Part shown: one piece after another, positions 52,388 through 60,555 of the stretch
Position numbering within the stretch: position 1 is the stretch's first letter
Layout: every line of letters begins with the position of its first letter
DNA from: Sporosarcina luteola
GTDB taxonomy: Bacteria > Bacillota > Bacilli > Bacillales_A > Planococcaceae
Length of the DNA stretch: 64,000 nucleotides
Reading direction: 5' to 3'
Assembly: GCF_023715585.1 (NCBI RefSeq)
Contig: NZ_JAMBOK010000001.1
Span: 1,984,001-2,048,000 of the forward strand
The notes under the pieces: generated by a model
The model's database searches: none
Seen by the model: the letters and a program-made list of their open reading frames with translations, nothing else
What the model was told of the DNA's origin: nothing
Program-made: the position numbers and the translations under genes

Positions 52388-52684
52388 CTATTTGGTCATC
52401 GTTTTCATGATGCTCATCAGCTCTTGAATCGCCGCTTCGCCATCTTGTCCTTTTATCGCTTTCACGACGCAGTGATGCGTATGATCTTCCAATAAAGCTA
52501 ATGAAACCTTATTCATCGCAGATTGAATCGCACTGATTTGATGGAGAATATCAACACAATAACGGTCATTCTCAATCATTTGATGAACGCCTCTGACTTG
52601 CCCTTCTATTCGTTTTAAACGATTTAACAGTTGTTGTTTGTTTGGTTGGACTGTTTTCTTACTTGTTTCAGACAAATCCTTCAC
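52388..52684 (-). CDS. csoR: Copper-sensing repressor CsoR
   Basis: 98 residues of the CsoR family: LLNRLKRIEGQVRGVHQMIE, Cys in NDRYCVDILHQ, and DHTHHCVVKAI providing the His and second Cys of the Cu(I) site. This distinguishes it from the CstR-like paralogue at 6310-6573. Start is annotated at GTG 52684; TTG 52675 with GGGG 8 nt upstream is an alternative. It represses copZ-copA. Confidence 0.94.
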   Translation of the reverse strand: MKDLSETSKKTVQPNKQQLLNRLKRIEGQVRGVHQMIENDRYCVDILHQISAIQSAMNKVSLALLEDHTHHCVVKAIKGQDGEAAIQELMSIMKTMTK

Positions 52685-52696
52685 CCCGATTCACAA

Positions 52697-52713
52697 TATA
52701 CCCTATACCCCTA
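52697..52713 (-). promoter_or_regulatory. CsoR-type site upstream of csoR
   Basis: TATACCCTATACCCCTA, two ATACCC half-sites in tandem; candidate autoregulatory site. Confidence 0.5.
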
Positions 52714-52770
52714 TTTTATCATTATTGGATAGGGAGCGCAATTATTGATCGGAAGCCATACCAAATCAAA

Positions 52771-52802
52771 ACAAACGTGAGTATGAAACTCACGTTTGTT
52801 TT
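52771..52802 (-). terminator. Terminator of the YusW-like gene
   Basis: ACAAACGTGAG and CTCACGTTTGT perfect 11-bp stem, then TTTT. Confidence 0.88.
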
Positions 52803-52818
52803 ACCAATATCGCTTTAT

Positions 52819-53346
52819 TTATTTCTTCTTATCCTCAAACTCCATTTTTGTTCCGTCGTTAAATGTGATTTCCAAATCAAACTTCGTATAGTCAGTCGGC
52901 AAGTTGAAGGTTGTTAAAACTTCTGAAATGACCTCGTCTTTCTTCGACTCCTGTGTAATTGTTAACTGTTGGATAAGTGGGTGCAATTCATTGAATGCAT
53001 CGCTACCATGTTTCTCGACATGATTTAATGAATCTTCAATTTTGGCATTAACGGTACCGGTACTGTTCTGGTCAATTTCCACTTCATATTCAGTACCTCC
53101 TGCATATTCAACTTCCAATTCAAACTCTGCATACTCCAGTTCATCCATCTTCTCCAGCATTTCTGCAGGAGTCGATGCGCTATTGTTTTGATCAGTGTCT
53201 GTAGATTCGGTGGTATTCTTTTCTTCCACAACGTTACTCTCTTCCTTCACGGCAGTGTTGCCATTCTCCTGCTTCACATCGTCACCACAGCCCATCAGCA
53301 TGAGTGATAACGTACCTAGGATAGATAATGCACCTATTTTTTTCAT
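52819..53346 (-). CDS. YusW-like lipoprotein
   Basis: 175 residues from ATG 53346 (GGAGG 8 nt upstream). Lipobox LSLMLMGCGDD, a disordered Asn/Thr/Glu-rich linker (about 22-60), then two tandem strand pairs of YusW type (EFELEVEYAGGTEYEVEI and KFDLEITFNDGTKMEFED). Surface-anchored; function unknown. Confidence 0.8.
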   Translation of the reverse strand: MKKIGALSILGTLSLMLMGCGDDVKQENGNTAVKEESNVVEEKNTTESTDTDQNNSASTPAEMLEKMDELEYAEFELEVEYAGGTEYEVEIDQNSTGTVNAKIEDSLNHVEKHGSDAFNELHPLIQQLTITQESKKDEVISEVLTTFNLPTDYTKFDLEITFNDGTKMEFEDKKK

Positions 53347-53614
53347 CCCAATGACCTCCAATCTATTCTATTCTTTACCCATTTCCCAGTAATTTAATCA
53401 ATTATATAGGAAGTTGCCAGTGGATGAACTACCGAAAAAATGAAGTATAACTTCTAGAAAGGTAGTATACTGTCATTAACGTGTGAAAATTGAAAACACC
53501 TTGTGGGATTTGAGTTCATTATAGAATGATTACAGCTATCGTTCGGATTTTCGATGTCGAAAAGGCTCATACATTTTACGAGGATTGCGAGTAACTAAAT
53601 GGAAGGAGTTTAGT

Positions 53615-54127
53615 ATGGAAAAGAACAATGAAAGCATCGTCTATTGGACGCTATTGAACCATAGGATGTGGAATATATATATTGCAGCTACCGCTGAAGG
53701 GCTTTGTTATGCTGGGCCGCACAACGCACCATTCGAAGAACTGTCTGAATGGGCGAAAAAACGCCTTTCTACTTATCATCTGGTAGAAGATAATACTGCC
53801 ATGGAGCCTTATGTACAGGAATTGATTGACTATATGGAAGGTAAACGGAAAGAGTTTACATTGCATCTGGATTTGCACGGCACTCCGTTTCAACAATCCG
53901 TATGGAAGGCTCTGCAGGAAATACCGTATGGACAAACCGTTTCCTATTCTGATATAGCGGAAAGGATTCAAAAACCGAAATCTGTGCGCGCAGTCGGCGC
54001 TGCCATCGGTGCCAACCCCCTTCTGATCACTGTCCCTTGCCATCGCGTAATCGGGAAAAACGGCAACCTGACGGGCTTTCGGGGCGGTTTGGACATGAAA
54101 AAGAAACTGTTGGAGTTGGAGCAATAA
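53615..54127 (+). CDS. ogt: Methylated-DNA-protein-cysteine methyltransferase (Ogt type)
   Basis: 170 residues from ATG 53615 (AAGGAG 6 nt upstream). The suicide cysteine lies in LLITVPCHRVIGKNG; GTPFQQSVWKALQEIPYGQT is the DNA-binding helix region. It removes methyl groups from O6-methylguanine. The 230 nt upstream hold no other gene. Confidence 0.95.
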   Translation: MEKNNESIVYWTLLNHRMWNIYIAATAEGLCYAGPHNAPFEELSEWAKKRLSTYHLVEDNTAMEPYVQELIDYMEGKRKEFTLHLDLHGTPFQQSVWKALQEIPYGQTVSYSDIAERIQKPKSVRAVGAAIGANPLLITVPCHRVIGKNGNLTGFRGGLDMKKKLLELEQ

Positions 54128-54159
54128 AACCAAATAACTCACTGAGTAGGTTCAATAAG

Positions 54160-54191
54160 AAAAGCGACTGCCTGTTGGGGGAGTCGCTTTT
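54160..54191. terminator. Bidirectional terminator between ogt and the DsbA-family gene
   Basis: AAAAGCGACT and AGTCGCTTTT, then TCTTATT. Confidence 0.88.
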
Positions 54192-54198
54192 CTTATTG

Positions 54199-55128
54199 TT
54201 ATTTTGCTCGAATATACGTTTCTCCAAGAAGACTGTTAACCGTGTAACTGTCTTGCGGCAATTGCTTCTCCACGAATGCGTCAAATTCACTTTTATTAAT
54301 CGAATAAAACTCTTCGATTTCGCGCGAGAATAGTAATTTTTCCTGTTGCAGTAATTGAGCCAACCCGGAAAGTTGCTTCGGCTTTATCGTCTCATTCGGC
54401 AGCAATTGTTGAAGTGAATTCGCGTAGTCCTCCACTGATTTTGCACCGACAATCCGAACGCCTTTTTGTTCTTCATTCATTATGACAATTGTCGGGAATC
54501 CTCGGACACCTAACTGACGTACGAGCTGGAAGTCTTCGTGCAATTTAGTGTCTGCTTCCGGAAGCTTGGATTGCTTAATGATTTCTTCCCCATTCAGTCC
54601 AACTTGATTGACAATCTTGATCAAAACATCGTCTTGGGCAATATTTTTATTGAAGGCAAAAAGCTCTTCACGTGCACGGCGTAAAAATACGTTTGCTAGT
54701 TCAGGATGGTTTTGTTGGATCACTTTGTATACTCGGGATGGAATGAAAGAAGACGAGATTGGATTATCATACCAAACGGTTCCATCAATCGGCATGCGCG
54801 AATGTTCTCCGACTTCCCTCCAGTGACCGGCTACGTCAGATGGTCCGGATATCCCGTTTGCAGGATCGACGGGACCATCACCCCATTTTTCAAGCAATCC
54901 TCCCATAAGTGTATGCATATTGAAGTAATGCCCGTACTGATGCACAAATTTTCGAAGAACAGGCTCCAACGCCCAACAATGCGAACAGATTGGATCAGTT
55001 ACATAATAAAGGTCAATCGTTTTTTTCGGAGCTGATAAATCAATGAACTCCATTGAAATTGTGTCATCGCCAGCAGGGCCGCAGACACCTGTTTCCATAT
55101 TGCAAATCATATTATTATTTGTACTCAC
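54199..55128 (-). CDS. DsbA-family thioredoxin-like protein (FrnE/SpxH type)
   Basis: 309 residues from GTG 55128 (AAAGGGGA 6 nt upstream). Thioredoxin-like fold with the active site DPICSHCWALEP (CxxC) and a cis-Pro region in GVRGFPTIVIMNEE. The N-terminus has an extra cysteine pair in ICNMETGVCGPAG. No signal peptide, so cytoplasmic. Related proteins include FrnE and the Spx adaptor YjbH/SpxH. It starts 1 nt after the HxlR-type regulator stop, so the two form an operon probably concerned with thiol stress. Confidence 0.83.
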   Translation of the reverse strand: MSTNNNMICNMETGVCGPAGDDTISMEFIDLSAPKKTIDLYYVTDPICSHCWALEPVLRKFVHQYGHYFNMHTLMGGLLEKWGDGPVDPANGISGPSDVAGHWREVGEHSRMPIDGTVWYDNPISSSFIPSRVYKVIQQNHPELANVFLRRAREELFAFNKNIAQDDVLIKIVNQVGLNGEEIIKQSKLPEADTKLHEDFQLVRQLGVRGFPTIVIMNEEQKGVRIVGAKSVEDYANSLQQLLPNETIKPKQLSGLAQLLQQEKLLFSREIEEFYSINKSEFDAFVEKQLPQDSYTVNSLLGETYIRAK

Positions 55129-55129
55129 G

Positions 55130-55492
55130 TCAATTCCCCTTTTCTTTAGTGTGATTGGATAAATCAAGTTCGATATGCTGTTGCGCCCAAGCCTGTACTG
55201 GCTGCAAAGCGAGAGCCAATTGCTGTCCCTTTTCGGACAGATGATAGGAAATGATGACAGGCGTTCCTTCTGTCACTTTTTTTATGACTAATCCGTGCTC
55301 AGCGAGTTCAATCAATTTCATTGAAAGCGAACGGGGGGTAATATCCGGCAAGTCGCGTTTCATTTCGGAAAAATGGGCAGTGAACTCGGGGCAGATTGAC
55401 AGGTAATGAATAATAAGCCCGTTCCACCGCCTTCCTAAAATTTCGAAGCACGATTCTAAATAAGGACATACGTTAATGAGTACCACCTCCAC
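55130..55492 (-). CDS. HxlR-family redox-type repressor
   Basis: About 114-120 residues. Winged helix: CPYLESCFEILGRRWNGLII...RSLSMKLIELAEHGLVIKK. The early cysteine in INVCPYLESC matches the sensing cysteine of YodB/CatR relatives. The start is unclear: GTG 55492 or 55486 lie within the GGAGG site itself, whereas an ATT codon at 55477-55479 has GGAGG at ideal 8-nt spacing. It precedes the DsbA-family gene it probably regulates. Confidence 0.83.
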   Translation of the reverse strand: MEVVLINVCPYLESCFEILGRRWNGLIIHYLSICPEFTAHFSEMKRDLPDITPRSLSMKLIELAEHGLVIKKVTEGTPVIISYHLSEKGQQLALALQPVQAWAQQHIELDLSNHTKEKGN

Positions 55493-55626
55493 TTAATTAA
55501 TTTAATTGTACACGAGTATAAAAAGTATATCAAGTATAAATATTATTGACTGTGTTGGCATAAAAAAAGTTGCCAATGGTCGGCAGCTTGTAGTTGATCA
55601 TGCGTTATCGATACTATGCATTTTTC

Positions 55627-55837
55627 TTTGGACGCGGAATGGCTCGCTTTGTGCGCGAATGACTCGCTTTGAGCGCGGAAGGACTCGCTTTGAGCGCGGG
55701 TGACCTCACTTTGAGCGCGGAAGGCATCACTTTGAGCGCAGGTGACCTCACTTTGGACGTGAAAGGCCTCGCTTTGGACGCGGAAGGTCTCGCTTTGAGC
55801 GTGGGAGGTGCTTGCTTTGCAAAAAAGGAACAGGGTT
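55627..55837. repeat. Array E: 10 tandem units of 21 nt, core TTTGAGCGCGG / TTTGGACGCGG
   Basis: Core starts at 55627, 55648, 55668, 55689, 55710, 55731, 55752, 55773, 55794 and 55816 (seven intervals of 21, one 20, one 22). It lies between the wrbA stop and the HxlR gene. Same core family as array D, 29 kb away. Confidence 0.95.
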
Positions 55838-55878
55838 GTCCAGATACGACTCTCTGGACAACCCAAAATTATTTCATC

Positions 55879-56538
55879 TTATTGATTTCCTTTTTTAACC
55901 CATTCGGCGACTGTGACTGTACGTTTCGCTTGATGTTTAACAGCAGCTTGGACGTCCTCAATCATTTTACCGTCCTGGTCCACCGTCACGCTTGTTCCGT
56001 AAGGATTTCCACCCGCTCCGAAAAGGACCGGATCCGTGTAGCCAGGAGCTGCAATGATCGCACCCCAGTGCATCATGGAAGTATAGAGGGAAAGCAGTGT
56101 TGCTTCTTGGCCGCCGTGTGGATTTTGTGCCGACGTCATAGCACTTACGACTTTATTGACCGTCTTTCCACTTGCCCACAGACCGCCTTGAATATCAAGG
56201 AATTGCTTCATTTGCGATGGCATATTGCCAAATCGGGTCGGAACACTGAAGATGACCGCATCTGCCCATTCAATATCTTCAGATGTCGCAACTGGAACAT
56301 CTTTTGTGGCTTCGACAGTTGCTTTCCAAGCTTCATTTCCTTCGATTACTGATTGCGGAGCCAATTCCTGTACTTTTAACACTCTAACCTCTGCTCCTGC
56401 TTCCGTTGCTCCTGCTTCAGCCCATTGTGCTAATTGATAATTTGTACCACCCATACTATAAAAAATCACCGCTACATTTACATTTGCCAATTTTTCCATC
56501 TCCTTTGATCTTCCAAATAATTTAGCTAAAAAGCCCAT
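55879..56538 (-). CDS. wrbA: WrbA-type NAD(P)H:quinone oxidoreductase / flavodoxin-fold protein
   Basis: 219 residues from ATG 56538. Flavodoxin-like FMN site VIFYSMGGTNYQLAQWAEAG, then DAVIFSVPTRFGNMPSQMKQF and a C-terminal GNPYGTS. WrbA reduces quinones by two electrons, avoiding semiquinones. The common family start corresponds to TTG 56490 (LANVNVAV, with AAAGGAG 9 nt upstream); the frame from 56538 adds MGFLAKLFGRSKEMEK, also behind AGGTG. Both starts may be used. A similar leader occurs on the last gene in the window. Confidence 0.88.
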   Translation of the reverse strand: MGFLAKLFGRSKEMEKLANVNVAVIFYSMGGTNYQLAQWAEAGATEAGAEVRVLKVQELAPQSVIEGNEAWKATVEATKDVPVATSEDIEWADAVIFSVPTRFGNMPSQMKQFLDIQGGLWASGKTVNKVVSAMTSAQNPHGGQEATLLSLYTSMMHWGAIIAAPGYTDPVLFGAGGNPYGTSVTVDQDGKMIEDVQAAVKHQAKRTVTVAEWVKKGNQ

Positions 56539-56613
56539 CGTTACACCTATTTCATTTGATATTTTCAAAACTGCATTCTTCTACTTATTTCCCTATAGAA
56601 ACAGTTTTATTCT

Positions 56614-57852
56614 TTATTCTATATAAGCCAACGCATACAAAGAGCTCATCAAAGCTTGAACGCCCACTGCCAATTGTTCCGGGCTTGTATACTCCAGTGG
56701 GTTATGACTGATTCCCTCGCGGCTTGGCACGAAAATCATAGCTGTCGGCACGACTGGCGCAATGATCTGGGAGTCATGGCCTGCTCCGCTATGCATCAGT
56801 TTATAATTGAATCCAATTTCCTTAACTTGCTTTTCAATGGCTTCGACGATTTTTTTATCCATCGGAATCGGATTTTCGTCCATCCACATATCAATTGTCG
56901 TCTCCACCTCAAATTCGGCAGAAATCTTTTTGATGATCGCTGTCAATTCTTCCGTAAACTTTACAAGGACATCTTTTTCCGTGTGCCGAACATCCAACGT
57001 AAATAACGCTTCCCCTGGAACAACGTTAACGGTGTTCGGTTTCACTTCAATCTTCCCGACTGTCGCAACGAGAGGATCGCCATATTCTATTGCCCTGCTG
57101 ATGACGCTATTGATCATCTGGCTTGCGGCAAATAAAGCGTCTTTCCGATACCCCATCGGCGTAGTCCCCGCATGGTTCGCAACGCCGGATACTTCAATCG
57201 TAAAACGCCTCTGCCCGACAATGCTATGAACGATGCCAATGTCCTTTCCTTCTTTCTCGAGAACATTGCCTTGTTCAATATGGATTTCCACAAACCCCTT
57301 CAAATCATCGCGGAAAGCTTTTGATTCGTCCCTGAAAGTAAAACCAGCTTCCTTCATCGCATCGACAAATGGCACATCATTGAAATCGGTAATGTTTTCA
57401 ACGTCCTCCTTCTTTGCGATGCCGACAAAGTTTTTCGAACCCCAAAACGCATAAGGGAATCGGCTTCCTTCCTCTTCTGCAAATGACACGACTTCAAGAT
57501 TGCGGAGTGGCTGGCCATGTTTTTCCTGCAACAGACGAATCGCTAAAATTCCTGCCAGGATTCCGAAGGCTCCGTCCAACTTTCCACCGTTTTTAACTGT
57601 GTCCACATGAGAGCCGGTTAGAATCGTTTCATCTTTGTACGTGCTGCCCTCCAACCGACCAAAAAGATTTCCGATATCGTCAAATCGGGTAGTTAATCCA
57701 TCTTTCTGCATTACGTTTTCAAGGGCTTTCTGCGCTTCCACCCACTCTTTTGTATAAAGTAACCGGGTGACTCCGCCTTCCGGATCCTTTCCGTGTTCGG
57801 CTAACCATTCTTCGAGGTGCGCGATTTCACGCGTTACATCTGTCACATTCAT
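56614..57852 (-). CDS. allC: Allantoate amidohydrolase (M20/Zn-dependent)
   Basis: 412 residues. M20 metal motifs: GSHVDTVKNGGKLDGAFG, FAEEEGSRFP and the C-terminal GAGHDSQIIAP; VGQRRFTIEVSGVANHAG is typical of allantoate amidohydrolase/beta-ureidopropionase/carbamoylase enzymes. Context (allantoinase and allantoin permease upstream) favours allantoate as substrate, giving ureidoglycine/ureidoglycolate plus ammonia and CO2. Last gene of the operon. Confidence 0.9.
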   Translation of the reverse strand: MNVTDVTREIAHLEEWLAEHGKDPEGGVTRLLYTKEWVEAQKALENVMQKDGLTTRFDDIGNLFGRLEGSTYKDETILTGSHVDTVKNGGKLDGAFGILAGILAIRLLQEKHGQPLRNLEVVSFAEEEGSRFPYAFWGSKNFVGIAKKEDVENITDFNDVPFVDAMKEAGFTFRDESKAFRDDLKGFVEIHIEQGNVLEKEGKDIGIVHSIVGQRRFTIEVSGVANHAGTTPMGYRKDALFAASQMINSVISRAIEYGDPLVATVGKIEVKPNTVNVVPGEALFTLDVRHTEKDVLVKFTEELTAIIKKISAEFEVETTIDMWMDENPIPMDKKIVEAIEKQVKEIGFNYKLMHSGAGHDSQIIAPVVPTAMIFVPSREGISHNPLEYTSPEQLAVGVQALMSSLYALAYIE

Positions 57853-57897
57853 CTGCCCCTTTTAGCTTTATATTTCGTATCGTTTTATCAATCCCAT

Positions 57898-59154
57898 CTA
57901 TGCATCCAGCCCATTTTCCTTCGGACCTTCTCTAAAGAACATCATTATGACCAATCCGATTGCAAGGACAATGACCGCAGAGTAAAACCCTGCCGTCATA
58001 CTGCCTGTTTTATCAGCAAGAAAACCGACGAACCAAGGAGCGATGACTGAGGAAATCATGCCAACAAAGTTAAAGAGTCCGAAGGCAATCCCATATGCCG
58101 ATTTATCGACGTTTTCGGAAACAGCTGAGAGAAGAATCGGGTCCAGCGCAATCTTTCCGAATAACCCATAAACCAACAATGCCGTGATCAGCAAAGCGGT
58201 CGTCTGAACGTAGACAGTTGCCCATAAAGCAATCGCAGCGATTGGTATGAGCACGATAGCAAAAGGCTTTTTCCGTCCTAAGCGGTCGGATATATAACTG
58301 GCGACGAGCGCCCCAGGTATAGAAGCCAATGGAACCAAAGCAGATATTAACCCAACTTCACTTCCTTGGAATCCTCTTTCCGTTTGTAAAAACTTCGGCA
58401 GCCATGTAACAATGACCGTAAAACCATAAAGGGAACAGAATAAGACGAGAAACGTAATGAGCAGGTTACGGTTTTTAAGTAAGGAAAGGAGAGAAACTTT
58501 ATCTCCCCTAACTTTCGTCTCTACCCGCTGTTCATTTACTGTAGCCCTCTTTTTCTCTTTGACTAATACTGCAATTAAAATCCCGACAAGTATGGTCAAC
58601 ACGCCGAAAATATAAAAAGGCACCGTCCAATTCATCCCTTTTTCCAACACTAATGTGCTTGACAGGATAAAGGCAAAAGCAATTCCTATCCCCGACCCAC
58701 TGTTAATGATCGCACTTCCAACGGTTCTATTTTTTTCTGGTATTGCTTCAGACGATAGGGCGAATTGGGGACTGAAATAAGTTGCAGATGAAAGTCCCGC
58801 AAATGCCCGAGCGACCAAGAAACCCACAAAACCAGCCATAAGGCCACTGACGCCGGTCAAAATTCCATATAAAATAAAGCCGATGACAAGTAACTTTTTC
58901 CTGCCAAATTTATCACTGAAAGCTCCTGCAGGAATTTGGGCGATCGTGTATGTCAGAAAAAATATACTATTGACCAGTCCCAGCTGGGAATTATTCAGAT
59001 CATACTCCAAACCGATATGCCCTAAGATTGGATTCAAGAAATATTTATTGGCATTTATGAACATCCATCCTAATGTGAATGCAAAAACCGCTTTCCACCA
59101 ATAGGGGATTGTGAATTTCTGTCTCATGTGAGGTTGTACTTCCTTTGATGTCAT
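57898..59154 (-). CDS. MFS transporter in the allantoin operon
   Basis: 418 residues with 12 membrane segments; GAFSDKFGRKKLLVIG and its second-half copy ISDRLGRKKPFAIV are MFS loop motifs, and NSGSGIGIAFAFILSSTLV lies in helix 5. It belongs to the anion:cation symporter-like group. Position between allB and allC suggests transport of a pathway compound such as allantoate or ureidoglycolate; this is inference. Confidence 0.85.
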   Translation of the reverse strand: MTSKEVQPHMRQKFTIPYWWKAVFAFTLGWMFINANKYFLNPILGHIGLEYDLNNSQLGLVNSIFFLTYTIAQIPAGAFSDKFGRKKLLVIGFILYGILTGVSGLMAGFVGFLVARAFAGLSSATYFSPQFALSSEAIPEKNRTVGSAIINSGSGIGIAFAFILSSTLVLEKGMNWTVPFYIFGVLTILVGILIAVLVKEKKRATVNEQRVETKVRGDKVSLLSLLKNRNLLITFLVLFCSLYGFTVIVTWLPKFLQTERGFQGSEVGLISALVPLASIPGALVASYISDRLGRKKPFAIVLIPIAAIALWATVYVQTTALLITALLVYGLFGKIALDPILLSAVSENVDKSAYGIAFGLFNFVGMISSVIAPWFVGFLADKTGSMTAGFYSAVIVLAIGLVIMMFFREGPKENGLDA

Positions 59155-59201
59155 GTAAGAAATCCCTCTCCCCTAAAGTATAATTTCCATCCTGCCAGCC
59201 T

Positions 59202-60536
59202 TTATTTTCTTGTTAACGGTTGCCCGTTCTCAAACACAACTTCACCGCCAACAATGGTCCTCTTCACTGCACCTTTAAACGTCTTGCCGACGTAAGGGGA
59301 ATGCTGATGACGGTAAAACAGGTCTTCCTTCTTCAGTTCGAAGCTTTCGTTCAAGTCGACCAGCGTCAAATCAGCATCATAATTGGCTGCGATTGTCCCT
59401 TTCGTCTCGAGACCAAATATCTTTGCCGGATTCGTTGCAGTCAATTCAACAATTTTCTCCAGTGGCAGATTCCTTTTGAAATGCCCCTCCGTCAAAAGAA
59501 TATTCAACATGGATTGGGCTCCCGAAATTCCTCCCCAACCGTCAAAAATATTATCTGAGATGACCTTCATAGATGCCGGCGCCGGGGAATGGTCGGATCC
59601 GATCGTGTCAATTTCTCCGTTTGCAACTGCATTCCACAGATCCTCAACCTCGTCCTCGTCTCTCAACGGAGGCGCACACTTGGCAAGGACTCCTTGCTCC
59701 TCTAGATCTTTTACGGTCAACGACAAATAATGCGGGCATGTTTCAACTGTTATATCGACGCCTCTTTGTTTCGCATCATTGATTACCTCCACAACTTTAC
59801 GGCTGCTTGCATGCACAATGTGAAGTTTGCAGCCCGTCAGTTCTGCATAGGAAAGGATTCTTCGGACCGCTTCAATCTCCGAAATGACGGGGCGTGATTC
59901 AACATAGTCCCGTGCCGTCACTTTCCCTTGCCCGATCCTTTCCTCCGCAAGCTGTTCACACATAACCGTACTTTCAGCGTGAACGGCTAAGAGGGATCCC
60001 AATGCAGCAATCTCCCTCATTCCTTTATAGATCGTCTCATCATCCACGTTATGGAAGTCATCGATTCCGCTCGGTGACATGAATGCCTTGAAGCCGATGA
60101 CGCCATTTTCGTGAAGATCCTTTAAGTCAGCCAAGTTCTCCGGCACTAGACCACCCCAGTAATATGGGTTCACAATGGACTTTTCCTCCGCCAATTTACG
60201 CTTCATTTCTAAATTGGCTTTATTGATCGTCGGCGGCGTACTATTCAACGGCATATCGAAAAATGAGGTTGCTCCGCCAGCTGCAAGACTTCTGCTTCCT
60301 GTCTCCAAACCTTCCCACTCCGTCCTGCCCGGCTCGTTGAAATGCACATGCGAATCGATGACGCCCGGAAAGACATGAAGCCCCTCAGCATTTATCTCCC
60401 GATCAGCCGTTGCCTCCAGCGGCTCGCCGACAGACACTTCCACGATTTTTCCGTTCTTGACGGCTATATCTCCTTTAGCCGTAGAATCCGCTGTGACAAC
60501 CGTTCCATTTTTTATAATTAAATCGTATTTTTTCAT
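59202..60536 (-). CDS. allB: Allantoinase
   Basis: 444 residues from ATG 60536 (GGAGGG upstream). Cyclic amidohydrolase family: metal-binding VIDSHVHFNEPGRTEWEG, carboxylated Lys in GVIGFKAFMSPSG, HAESTVMCEQ, HIVHASS and SDHSPAP. It opens allantoin to allantoate. An upstream in-frame TTG/ATG extension to 60659 runs into the permease gene and is rejected. Confidence 0.94.
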   Translation of the reverse strand: MKKYDLIIKNGTVVTADSTAKGDIAVKNGKIVEVSVGEPLEATADREINAEGLHVFPGVIDSHVHFNEPGRTEWEGLETGSRSLAAGGATSFFDMPLNSTPPTINKANLEMKRKLAEEKSIVNPYYWGGLVPENLADLKDLHENGVIGFKAFMSPSGIDDFHNVDDETIYKGMREIAALGSLLAVHAESTVMCEQLAEERIGQGKVTARDYVESRPVISEIEAVRRILSYAELTGCKLHIVHASSRKVVEVINDAKQRGVDITVETCPHYLSLTVKDLEEQGVLAKCAPPLRDEDEVEDLWNAVANGEIDTIGSDHSPAPASMKVISDNIFDGWGGISGAQSMLNILLTEGHFKRNLPLEKIVELTATNPAKIFGLETKGTIAANYDADLTLVDLNESFELKKEDLFYRHQHSPYVGKTFKGAVKRTIVGGEVVFENGQPLTRK

Positions 60537-60555
60537 AATAAACCCTCCAAAATTT

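Noticed and set aside
55669..56352. A 227-codon plus-strand ORF
   Set aside because: Its start is array E and the rest is antisense to wrbA; no family match and no ribosome site.
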